This document shows, in pieces, positions 1 through 6,394 of a stretch of DNA of 64,000 nucleotides. The stretch's first letter is position 1, and the number at the start of each line of letters is the position of its first letter. The stretch is from assembly GCF_014203895.1 (NCBI RefSeq), contig NZ_JACHJY010000003.1, positions 310,001 through 374,000 of the forward strand, written 5' to 3'. Position numbers and translations under genes: made by a program. The notes under the pieces are model-generated. The model was not told the DNA's origin. It made no database searches and saw only the letters and a program-made list of their open reading frames with translations. The stretch comes from Streptomyces nymphaeiformis. GTDB lineage: Bacteria; Actinomycetota; Actinomycetes; Streptomycetales; Streptomycetaceae.

Positions 1-1196
1 TGCGGGGCGCGTTCGGCGAGCGTGTCGACCAGCAGGTCGCGGCGGCGCCGGTAGCGCTGTCGCATGCGGCGCAGGTGCTGGTCGTAGGCGCCGCGGGCGA
101 TGAAGTCGGCGAGGGTGAGCTGGTCGACGACGCCCGACCACATCTCCCGGGGCCCCTTGGCGGCGAGTACGTCGTCGACGAGCCGGCCCGGCAGCACCAT
201 CCACCCCAGCCGCAGCGCCGGTGACAGGCTCTTGCTGGTCGAGCCGATGTAGACGACCCGGTCGGGGTCAAGGCCCTGCACCGCGCCGACCGGCTGGCGG
301 TCGTAGCGGAACTCTCCGTCGTAGTCGTCCTCCACGAGCAGCCCTCCGCTGGAACGAACCCAGTCGATGACTGCCGTCCGGCGTTCCGGGTGCAGCGGTC
401 CGCCGGTGGGGAACTGGTGCGCGGGGGTGAGCAGGACGGTTTTCACGCGGGCGTCCGGCACTTCGTCGATCCGCGCGCCGTGGGGGTCGACCGTCAGCGG
501 GACCGTGCGCAGGCCCATCCCGTCGAGGATGCCCCGGTGAAAGTCCAGCCCGTACGACTCCACCGCGACCGGGCCTTCCAGCACACCGCCCAGCAGCCGG
601 AGTCCGTGGGCGAAGCCGGAGCAGATCACGATCCGGTCGGGCTCCGTGCGCACGCCCCTGGCGCGTGCCAGGTACTCGGCGAGGGCACCGCGCAGCTCGG
701 CCCGGCCGCGCGGATCGCCCACGCCGAATGCGTCGTTGGGCGCGGCGGCGAGGGCCCTGCGGGCGGAGGTGAGCCAGGCGGCGCGCGGGAAGGCGGCGGC
801 GTCGGGCGAGCTGGGCATCAGGTCGTGCTCGATGCGTCGGCGGGGCATGCCCTGGGAGCGGCGCGCGTGGTCCGGCCGGAGCGGTGTGGTGCGCCGGGCG
901 ACCTGGGTGCCGGAGCCCTGGCGGGCGGTGAGCCAGCCTTCCTCGACGAGTTCGGCGTAGGCGTCGGCGACGGTATTGCGGGCGACGCCCAGGTCGCGGG
1001 CGAGGCTGCGGTAGGGCGGCAGCCGGGTGCCGGGGGCGAGCCGGCCGGAGCGGATGGCCTCCCGCAGGGCGTCCATGAGCCGGCTGCGCAGACTTCCCTC
1101 CCCGGAGAGTTCCAGGTGGAGGTCGGTTCCCGCAGCTGGGTCCGGCCGGCTTCGCTCGCGGGGGGACTCCGGAGAATTGACCCATGCTTCCACCAT
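1..1196 (-). CDS. MocR/PdxR-type regulator (GntR HTH + aminotransferase-like), 3' end outside window
   Basis: Reading the minus strand from an ATG at 1196 gives an open frame that runs off the left edge. The N-terminal ~35-100 residues form a GntR winged HTH (RLPPYRSLARDLGVARNT, then VADAYAELVEEGWL). The remainder resembles a fold-type I aminotransferase, with EDDYDGEFRYD and the PLP-lysine region GSTSKSLSPALRLGW. That architecture defines MocR/PdxR regulators, which bind PLP and usually control a divergent gene. The divergent gene here is a decayed carboxymuconolactone decarboxylase, so the regulator may have lost its target. A TAGGGT -10-like box lies eight bases before the ATG, suggesting a leaderless transcript. 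The family is about 450-500 residues; 398 codons are visible. Family call is confident, ligand and target are inferred. Confidence 0.88.
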   Translation of the reverse strand, partial: MVEAWVNSPESPRERSRPDPAAGTDLHLELSGEGSLRSRLMDALREAIRSGRLAPGTRLPPYRSLARDLGVARNTVADAYAELVEEGWLTARQGSGTQVARRTTPLRPDHARRSQGMPRRRIEHDLMPSSPDAAAFPRAAWLTSARRALAAAPNDAFGVGDPRGRAELRGALAEYLARARGVRTEPDRIVICSGFAHGLRLLGGVLEGPVAVESYGLDFHRGILDGMGLRTVPLTVDPHGARIDEVPDARVKTVLLTPAHQFPTGGPLHPERRTAVIDWVRSSGGLLVEDDYDGEFRYDRQPVGAVQGLDPDRVVYIGSTSKSLSPALRLGWMVLPGRLVDDVLAAKGPREMWSGVVDQLTLADFIARGAYDQHLRRMRQRYRRRRDLLVDTLAERAP

Positions 1197-1204
1197 GGAA
1201 ATGC

Positions 1205-1236
1205 ACCCTACCCTGGGTCGCTTCCGCTCTTAGGTT
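1205..1236. promoter_or_regulatory. Divergent pair of -10 boxes between the MocR gene and the decarboxylase remnant
   Basis: ACCCTA at 1205-1210 is TAGGGT on the minus strand, eight bases before the MocR ATG. TAGGTT at 1231-1236 on the plus strand is six bases before the ATG at 1243. Both match the actinobacterial TANNNT -10 element at the spacing expected for leaderless mRNAs. No convincing -35 hexamer was found for either, so this rests on -10 position alone. Confidence 0.4.
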
Positions 1237-1242
1237 CATGGC

Positions 1243-1385
1243 ATGACAACGTTTCAGGTGCCTCGGCGCATGAACTTCTCCACCGTCGCCCCCAGGTGTG
1301 CAAGGCCGCCCTCGAGGCCGTCACCCTCTTGCCCGAGGGCGTCTCCGATGAGGTCTACGCCGAGGATGGCCGACCCACGGGGCCA
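1243..1385 (+). pseudogene. Remnant of a carboxymuconolactone decarboxylase/AhpD-family gene
   Basis: Translation from ATG 1243 starts MTTFQVPRRMNFSTVAP, the typical N-terminus of the carboxymuconolactone decarboxylase/AhpD family that often sits opposite a MocR regulator in Streptomyces. The frame then changes, continuing as QVCKAALEAVTLLPEGVSDE VY in the next frame. The AVTLLPEG...DEVY part belongs near the C-terminus of these ~150-residue proteins, so the middle, including the CxxC-containing core, is deleted. What follows does not resemble the family. Expression may still start here, but no functional product is expected. Confidence 0.7.
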
Positions 1386-1456
1386 CCGCCCCGCCCGTGC
1401 CATGCCACGCCATGCCATGCCCTGGAACGCTCACCTCACGAAGGGCTGATGGAGCC

Positions 1457-2199
1457 CTGACCACCCTCGACGCACCGGTGTCCGCCGCCGGCGAGCGATC
1501 GCCCGTCAAGGGCCGGCTCGCCGTCCTGGCGGTGACCTTGGGCATCTTCGCCCTGATGACCTCCGAACTGCTGCCCGTGGGCCTGCTCACCCCGGTGGGC
1601 TCCGCCTTGGACGTGTCCGAGGGCACCGCGGGGCTGATGGTGACCGTGCCCGGGCTGGTCGCCGCCGTCGCGGCGCCCCTGGTCACCGTGGCCACCGGTC
1701 ACGTCGACCGCCGTATCGTCCTGGCGGGCCTGGTCGGTCTGGTGGGCGCGGCCGACCTCGCCTCCGCTTTCGCGACGGGCTTCGCGGTCGTCCTGGCCGC
1801 CCGCTTCCTGATCGGCATCAGCGTCGGCGGCTTCTGGTCCATAGCCGGCGGCATCGCGCTGCGGCTGGTGCCCGAGAAGCACGTCCCGCGGGCGACCGCC
1901 GTCGTCTCCTCCAGGACGACGGCGTCGGCGACAGCATGATCAGCGCGCTCCTGCTGACCTTCGGCGTCGCGGGCATATGCGGCAACTTCATCGCCGGGGC
2001 GCTCGTCGGCAACACAACCGTCACCGCAGGCGCCGTCCTGATCCTGTGGGGCCTTGGCTACGGCGCCGTACCGGTGAGCTTCCAGACCTGGATCCTCGGC
2101 GGCCTCGCCGTCGAGGGCATCGCCACCACGAGCGTGCTGTGGATCGGCGCGGCCCTCGCCGTCCTCACGCTGCTCGTGGTGGGGCGGGGCGAGAAGTAG
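1457..2199 (+). pseudogene. MFS drug exporter with an internal deletion and frame change
   Basis: Two frames carry the two ends of one DHA1-type MFS transporter. The first (to about 1939) has the N-terminal membrane half, including LGIFALMTSELLPVGLL and RFLIGISVGGFWSIAGG, up to VPEKHVPRATAVVS. The second resumes as LQDDGVGDSMISALLLTFGV and continues to a stop at 2199 (ILGGLAVEGIATTSVLWIG). The two parts total about 250 residues, against roughly 390-400 for the family, so about 130 residues (TM6 to about TM8) are missing and the junction near 1905 is out of frame. The start is also odd: only a CTG sits where homologs have their first codon. It is flanked by two other decayed genes. Confidence 0.8.
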
Positions 2200-2420
2200 C
2201 GCAGGGTGGGGAATCGGGATGCCGGAGAGGCAGTCGACGGCGCAGGCGAGGTAGAGGTCGACGCGGTCGCGGCCGGTGAGGTGTTCGATGCGGTAGTGGA
2301 GCGTGCTCACGTGGATGTGGAGCGCGGCCGCCGTGGTCCGCCAGGCTCCGCTCTCGCCCAGGAACACCGTCAAGGTGTACGAGGTCGGCGCCTTCGACGT
2401 GGGCGGTGCAAGCCGACGCC
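2200..2420 (-). pseudogene. C-terminal scrap of a PucR/CdaR-type HTH regulator
   Basis: On the minus strand, a short frame reads LTVFLGESGAW followed by WRTTAAALHIHVSTLHYRI, EHLTGRD and RVDLYLA. This is the C-terminal HTH of PucR/CdaR regulators (consensus L..FL...G....AA..L.VH..TL.YR). An upstream piece, AHVEGADLVH, lies in another frame, and a few residues are missing between TGRD and RVDLYLA. No N-terminal sensor region is present. It is a remnant, probably of a regulator of the broken MFS exporter beside it. Confidence 0.65.
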
Positions 2421-2456
2421 GGTGGAATCCAGGTGCCTCGACGGGCGGTGGTCGGG

Positions 2457-2462
2457 TAGCGT
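2457..2462 (+). promoter_or_regulatory. Candidate -10 element for a leaderless leader-peptide transcript
   Basis: TAGCGT lies seven bases before ATG 2470, matching the TANNNT -10 of actinobacteria at leaderless spacing. No clear -35 hexamer is visible 17-18 bases upstream. It would drive the leader ORF and the exporter behind it. Confidence 0.35.
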
Positions 2463-2469
2463 GCGGGCC

Positions 2470-2535
2470 ATGTCGAGTCCTGAGTCAGACAAGGTGGGGG
2501 CTTTCGGTCACGCCGTCAGCCCCCTGAACCACTGA
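2470..2535 (+). CDS. Possible 21-residue leader peptide of the chloramphenicol-type exporter
   Basis: ATG 2470 opens a 21-codon frame (starting MSSPESDKVG, ending AVSPLNH, stop at 2535). It lacks a Shine-Dalgarno site but sits seven bases after a TAGCGT box, so it could be read from a leaderless mRNA. An 11-bp hairpin follows 14 bases after its stop, ahead of the exporter. Chloramphenicol exporters and other ribosome-drug resistance genes of Gram-positive bacteria are often controlled by leader-peptide attenuation, which gives this ORF a plausible role. Conservation is not known, and it could be a chance ORF. Confidence 0.35.
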   Translation: MSSPESDKVGAFGHAVSPLNH

Positions 2536-2549
2536 GCTCCTAGACCTGC

Positions 2550-2576
2550 CGTCGCGCCGCGTTCTGCGGTGCGACG
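2550..2576 (+). promoter_or_regulatory. Attenuator-like hairpin upstream of the exporter
   Basis: Bases 2550-2560 pair with 2566-2576 (CGTCGCGCCGC / GCGGTGCGACG, one G-U pair) around a five-base loop. The 11-bp stem lies between the leader ORF stop and the exporter start at 2649. There is no downstream T-run, but Streptomyces terminators often lack one. A role in transcription or translation attenuation is inferred. Confidence 0.45.
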
Positions 2577-2648
2577 AGCGCGCCCTCAAGGGCTGGCCGC
2601 GGTGACGAGATGACCTTGTCGTGCTTCTCCTCGCCCCGGAGCCACTCG

Positions 2649-3827
2649 ATGCCTCTTCCGCTGTACCTGCTTGCCGTGGCCGTCTTCGCCATGGGCACCT
2701 CGGAGTTCATGCTCGCCGGCCTCCTGCCGGACATCGCCTCCGATCTCGACGTCACCGTCGGGACAGCAGGCGTGCTCACCTCGGCCTTCGCGATCGGCAT
2801 GGTCGTCGGAGCCCCCTTTGTGGCCGCGGTCGCCCGCAACTGGCCCAGGCGCTCCAGCCTGATCGGGTTCGTCCTCGCTTTCGCGACAGCCCACGCCGTG
2901 GGCGCCGTCACCACCAGCTTCCCGGTCCTGTTCGCCACCCGGGTCGTCGCCGCGCTCGCAGACGCGGGGTTCCTCGCCGTCGCCTTGACGGCTGCCGCCA
3001 CCCTGGTCCCGCCCGACAAGAAGGGACGTGCGCTGGCCGTGCTGCTGTCCGGCACGACGACCGCCACGATCGCCGGTGTCCCCGGCGGCTCGGTGCTCGG
3101 CACGCTGCTCGGCTGGCGGGCCACGTTCTGGGCCGTCGCCGCTCTCTGCCTGCCCGCAGCCCTCGGCATCCTGAAGGGAATCCCGGCAGGGCGGACGAAG
3201 GAACAGATGACCGGCGGACCGGCCCTGCGAGCGGAACTCGCCCAGCTGGCACGGCAGAGGTTGCTCCTGGTGATGCTGCTGGGCGCGCTGGTGAACGCGG
3301 CCACCTTCGCCGGCCTCACCTTCCTCGCCCCCGTCGTGACCGACACCGCCGGGCTCGGTGAACTGTGGATCTCCGTCGCCCTGGTGCTCTTCGGCATCGG
3401 GGCCTTCGCCGGAGTGACGGTCGCCGGTCGGCTGTCCGACCAGCGCCCCGGCCCGGTCATCGCGGTCAGCGGCCCCCTGCTGCTCATCGGCTGGCCGGCC
3501 CTGGCCGTGCTGGCCGGCGAGCCGGCCGCGCTGCTCGCCCTCGTGTTCGTCCAGGGCGCCCTGTCGTTCGCGCTGGGCGGCACCCTGATCACGCGGGTCC
3601 TCTACGAAGCCGCGGAAGCCCCCACCATGGCCGGCTCGTACGCGACCGCGGCACTCAACGTCGGCGCCGCCGTCGGCCCCCTCATCGCCGCGACCACCCT
3701 CGGCACCACGGCCGGGAACCTCGGGCCGCTGTGGTCGAGCGGATTCCTGGTCGCCGTTGCCCTGCTCATCGCGTTCCCCCTCCGCACGGTGATCGCGGCC
3801 GGCCCGAGCACCGAGGCACTCGAGTGA
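2649..3827 (+). CDS. cmlR1: Chloramphenicol-type MFS efflux transporter (Cmx/CmlR1 family)
   Basis: This 392-residue membrane exporter of the DHA1 MFS class expels drug in exchange for protons; close relatives (CmlR1 of S. coelicolor/lividans, corynebacterial Cmx) give chloramphenicol resistance. The N-terminus MPLPLYLLAVAVFAMGTSEF starts TM1, the loop RNWPRRSS follows TM2, and GRLSDQRPG lies between TM8 and TM9; about 12 hydrophobic segments are visible. I chose ATG 2649 because GGAG at 2638-2641 is seven bases upstream and homologs start MPLPLYLL. An upstream in-frame ATG at 2610 lacks this support. A leader ORF and hairpin precede it, suggesting drug-induced expression. The gene is intact, unlike the related exporter at 1457-2199. 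Family call is firm; substrate is inferred from recalled similarity. Confidence 0.88.
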   Translation: MPLPLYLLAVAVFAMGTSEFMLAGLLPDIASDLDVTVGTAGVLTSAFAIGMVVGAPFVAAVARNWPRRSSLIGFVLAFATAHAVGAVTTSFPVLFATRVVAALADAGFLAVALTAAATLVPPDKKGRALAVLLSGTTTATIAGVPGGSVLGTLLGWRATFWAVAALCLPAALGILKGIPAGRTKEQMTGGPALRAELAQLARQRLLLVMLLGALVNAATFAGLTFLAPVVTDTAGLGELWISVALVLFGIGAFAGVTVAGRLSDQRPGPVIAVSGPLLLIGWPALAVLAGEPAALLALVFVQGALSFALGGTLITRVLYEAAEAPTMAGSYATAALNVGAAVGPLIAATTLGTTAGNLGPLWSSGFLVAVALLIAFPLRTVIAAGPSTEALE

Positions 3828-4000
3828 CGTGGAGGGGCGTCGGGTGGGGCCTCCACCGACATCGTGGTCCGCGCGCAAGCGGGGGGTGTTCCCAGATCCG
3901 ACCTGTGGCGCACCCGTGCGCGCTCGTGTCCTTGCGTCGATAATTGCACTGCGAAAACCCCGCTCGTCAACCCACCTGTTCAGCTCTCCAGGAGGTATCC

Positions 4001-4027
4001 ATGAGGATGTTGATCAACGTGCCCTAG
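4001..4027 (+). pseudogene. Stub of a disrupted gene (MRMLINVP then stop), probable element boundary
   Basis: A near-perfect ribosome site (AGGAGG at 3990-3995) precedes ATG 4001 by five bases, yet the frame stops after eight codons at TAG 4025. A signal this good followed by almost no protein suggests the 5' end of a chromosomal gene cut off by insertion. MRMLINV resembles the start of small conserved actinobacterial proteins. The integrase gene begins 80 bases further on, so the left junction of the integrated element probably falls near 4020-4030. The missing 3' part was not recognised in the window. Confidence 0.5.
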
Positions 4028-4106
4028 TTTGGTGCGGCCGCAGGTCAGGGCCATGCTGTGGAGCCGTTGGTCAGCAAACTCCCAGCATGAGTCAGGAGCG
4101 GTGTCA

Positions 4107-5231
4107 GTGGCGACCAAACTCATCCGTGGGATGGGCAGTTTCTTCAAGACCTGCAGCTGCAAACGGCAGGGCGGATGCGCACACCCCTACGCTATCCGGT
4201 TCCGCGACGGAACGGGACGACAGTGCGAGGAGTCGGGCTACCCGACGCAGGACGACGCCCTCGATCGCCTCACGCAGATCTACAGGGAGAAGCGCAGCAC
4301 TCCCGTGCAACAGTCCGAGATGAAGCGCACGCTGGGCAAGCAGCGTTTCGGGGAGTACGCAGGCGCCTGGTTGCCGCGCCAGCGACATTACGCACCCGGC
4401 ACAGTACGCACGGTCAAGCAATTGCTCGACCGTCAGATACTCCCGACCCTCGAGTCCCGCCGGATCCACAGCTTCTCGCCGACCGTCGTCGACGACTTCA
4501 TCATGTCGATGGAGGAGCGCAAGGTCGGCCTGGCCACACAGCAGAACGCCTTCGACACCCTCAAGAAGATCCTCCGGGACGCCCACCACAGGGGCGGGAT
4601 AGCCGACGATCCCCTCCGGGGTGTTGTCCCACCGGAGTACATCCCCACTCGAATCACCATCCCCACCGTGGAGGAGATCCACGCCCTCAAGGAGGTCGCG
4701 TCCAAGGCCCTTGTCGTCGTCATCGACCTGATGTCCGGGTGTGGGCACCGGAACGGCGAAGCGTTCGCAGCCAGCCTCGAAGGGATGGTCGCCGACGACG
4801 TGTACCGCATCACCGAGCAGATCGAAGGGAGGACCCGCCAGCGGGCCCCGCTCAAGCACCGCAAGGCTGGCGACTTCCGCGAGGTCCCCATGCCGACGAC
4901 GGCCCGGGAGTCCCTCCTCAGGTATGCACACGACGTCGGCACGGACCAGAACGGGTTCTTGCTGCGCACTCAGCGCAGCCCCTACTGGGCATACTCGACG
5001 CTCGACTACCAGTGGAGCGCAGCCAGGAAGCGAGCAGGCATCACACGGAAGCTGAACCCGTACTCCCTACGCCACTTCTTCGCTTCAAACTGCCTGTCCA
5101 GGGGAATCCCCATCACCGACGTGGCCGAGTGGATGGGGCACTCGAACATCAACATGACGTATCGCATCTACCGTCACCTGATGCCAGCATCCATCGGCCG
5201 TGCGGCCAAGGTCCTTGAGGCCGGACTCTAA
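4107..5231 (+). CDS. int: Tyrosine-family site-specific integrase
   Basis: A 374-residue tyrosine recombinase of the kind that integrates actinomycete plasmids and phages. An N-terminal core-binding (SAM-like) domain spans about residues 70-165. The catalytic domain shows the family residues: Arg in SGCGHRNGEAFA, Lys in LKHRKAGDFREVPMP, the box II S-L-R-H of YSLRHFFASNC, then His and nucleophilic Tyr in WMGHSNINMTYRIYRHL. The GTG at 4107 is favoured because AGGAG at 4094-4098 sits eight bases upstream; the longer frame from ATG 4029 has no such site. It converges with a small excisionase gene across a shared terminator and lies just after a truncated gene. All catalytic residues are present, so it is probably active. 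Confidence 0.93.
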   Translation: MATKLIRGMGSFFKTCSCKRQGGCAHPYAIRFRDGTGRQCEESGYPTQDDALDRLTQIYREKRSTPVQQSEMKRTLGKQRFGEYAGAWLPRQRHYAPGTVRTVKQLLDRQILPTLESRRIHSFSPTVVDDFIMSMEERKVGLATQQNAFDTLKKILRDAHHRGGIADDPLRGVVPPEYIPTRITIPTVEEIHALKEVASKALVVVIDLMSGCGHRNGEAFAASLEGMVADDVYRITEQIEGRTRQRAPLKHRKAGDFREVPMPTTARESLLRYAHDVGTDQNGFLLRTQRSPYWAYSTLDYQWSAARKRAGITRKLNPYSLRHFFASNCLSRGIPITDVAEWMGHSNINMTYRIYRHLMPASIGRAAKVLEAGL

Positions 5232-5244
5232 CGGAAAGCCAAAA

Positions 5245-5269
5245 GGGGCCGGGCTTTCCACCCGGCCCC
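5245..5269. terminator. Bidirectional terminator between integrase and excisionase
   Basis: Perfect 9-bp stem, 5245-5253 pairing with 5261-5269 (GGGGCCGGG / CCCGGCCCC) with a seven-base loop, preceded by AAAA and placed between two convergent stop codons (5231 and 5274). Confidence 0.85.
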
Positions 5270-5273
5270 TCCT

Positions 5274-5447
5274 TCACGAGACCTTCTGTTGCTGCGCCCA
5301 CCATTCAAGGTCCTCGATCTTGAACTTGAGCCGCCCTCCGAAGTAGTAGCGAGGGATGCCGTACCTCCGTGAATCGCGGTACATCCAACGCTGAGACATG
5401 TCCAAATATTCGGCCGCTTCAGCGATCCCAAGGAACCGGCAACCCAT
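5274..5447 (-). CDS. xis: Excisionase-like HTH (MerR/HTH_17 type) protein
   Basis: A 57-residue DNA-binding protein with the excisionase-type winged HTH: FLGIAEAAEYLDMSQRWMYR as the recognition part, then GIPRYYFGGRLKFKIEDLEW as the wing. Proteins of this shape accompany tyrosine integrases and direct excision or regulate the element. ATG 5447 has GAGG six bases upstream; an in-frame ATG at 5459 is the alternative. It converges with the integrase at 4107-5231. An IS5-family element sits 68 bases upstream of its start, so its native promoter may have been separated from the rest of the element. Confidence 0.82.
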   Translation of the reverse strand: MGCRFLGIAEAAEYLDMSQRWMYRDSRRYGIPRYYFGGRLKFKIEDLEWWAQQQKVS

Positions 5448-5515
5448 AGGGCACCTCATCTCTCACCAGTGGTTCGGCCCCGATGGTAGGGAGCTAAAGC
5501 GGCCGCCCCTAATAA

Positions 5516-5540
5516 GACCGTGTCCTATGTGGTGAGGCGG
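5516..5540 (+). repeat. Left terminal inverted repeat of the IS5-family element
   Basis: Twenty-five bases that match 6357-6381 exactly in reverse complement; preceded by the TAA target duplication at 5513-5515. Confidence 0.95.
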
Positions 5541-5554
5541 TCGTTGAGGTCACC

Positions 5555-6372
5555 ATGGGGCGGGGTACGTGGAGTTGGATTGTTCCGGACGGGCTGTGGA
5601 AGATCGCAAAGCCGCTGATCCCGCCCTCTCGGGTGCGGCCGCAGGGCGGCGGGACGCGGGACACGCCTGATGAGACGCTGTTCGCCGCGATCATCTACGT
5701 GCTGGTCTCCGGCTGCGCCTGGCGGGCCTTGCCGCCCTGTTTCGGGGTCTCGAAGTCGACCGCCCACCGCCGGTTCCTGATCTGGTCCAGGGCCAGCGTG
5801 TGGGGCCGGCTGCACGAGGAGATCCTGCACCGTCTCGACGACGCCGGCCTGCTCGATCTCTCGCGTGCGGTCCTCGACTCCGCCCATGTGAGGGCGAAAA
5901 AGGGGGCGAACTCACAGGTCCGAGCCCCGTGGACCGAGGCAAGGCGGGTTCCAAGATGCACGTCCTGTCGGACGCGAACGGACTGCCCCTCCTCGTCGGC
6001 GTCTCGGCCGCCAACACCCACGACAGCCAGGCCCTGAAGCCCATGGTGCTCGGCCACCAAACGAGACACGACCCCCACCGCGGCCGTCACTTCAAGCCCC
6101 AACGCCTTCATGCCGACAAGGCCTACGACATACCTGAACTGCGGAAATGGCTCCGCGGGAAACGCATCGGGGTCCGCATCGCCCGCAAGGGCATCGAGTC
6201 CAGCGAACGACTCGGCCGGCGTCGGTGGGTGATCGAACGGACCATGTCCTGGCTGACCGGCTACCGCCGACTCAACCACCGCTACGAACGACACCCCCGC
6301 AACTACCTGGCCTTCCTCGGCCTCGCAGCCGCCATCTGCTGCTACAAACGACTCGTCCGCCTCACCACATAG
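5555..6372 (+). CDS. IS5-family transposase made by -1 frameshifting (two overlapping frames)
   Basis: Frame 1 (ATG 5555 to stop 6037) gives the N-terminal domain (LWKIAKPLIPPSRVRPQGGG, WRALPPCFGVSKSTAHRRF) and the first catalytic Asp (VLDSAHVRAKKG). Frame 2 (open to 6372) carries ELTGPSPVDRGKAGSKMH, the second Asp region (HVLSDANGLPLLVGVSAANT) and the Glu box RRWVIERTMSWLTGYRRL. The frames join at the slippery heptamer A_AAG_GGG, 5899-5905, by a -1 shift; translation there gives AKKGGELTG, exactly the family sequence. The fused DDE transposase would be about 270 residues. Programmed frameshifting is known for the IS427 group, so this is probably not a mutation. The element is therefore potentially active. 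Confidence 0.9.
5899..5905 (+). other. Programmed -1 frameshift site of the IS5-family transposase
   Basis: A_AAG_GGG in the frame of the upstream ORF, inside an A5G5 run (5897-5906). It is a canonical X_XXY_YYZ slippery site, and the -1 frame continues directly into the catalytic domain. Confidence 0.8.
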
Positions 6373-6381
6373 GACACGGTC
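6357..6381 (-). repeat. Right terminal inverted repeat of the IS5-family element
   Basis: Reverse complement of 5516-5540 without mismatch; followed by the TAA target duplication at 6382-6384. It overlaps the last codons of the transposase. Confidence 0.95.
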
Positions 6382-6394
6382 TAAGGACGACACG

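Larger units (their letters stand above)
5516..6381 (+). mobile_element. Intact IS5-family insertion sequence (IS427/IS1031-like), 866 bp
   Basis: Perfect 25-bp terminal inverted repeats (5516-5540 and 6357-6381, starting GACCGTGTCCTATGTGGTG) bound one two-frame transposase. TAA flanks both ends (5513-5515 and 6382-6384), matching the 3-bp TNA target duplication of the IS1031/IS427 side of the IS5 family. It lies between the excisionase gene and the 3' end of the Roco gene and appears to have split no recognisable gene. Intact repeats and duplication indicate recent insertion. Confidence 0.93.

Noticed and set aside
268..1239. Long Arg/Pro-rich minus-strand frame of 323 codons
   Set aside because: It is a shadow of the MocR gene, whose true frame shows clear GntR and aminotransferase motifs; the Arg/Pro-rich translation is typical of out-of-frame high-GC DNA.
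3829..3856. 7-bp inverted repeat after the exporter stop, considered as its terminator
   Set aside because: The arms are short and the loop is 14 bases, weaker than the other terminators in the window; too little support for a call.
4027..4040. 14-bp exact repeat also at 48172-48185, with 12 bases shared at 10094-10105, considered as an attachment core
   Set aside because: In 64 kb several 14-mer repeats are expected by chance, even more at high GC; no integrase boundary evidence exists at the other two sites.
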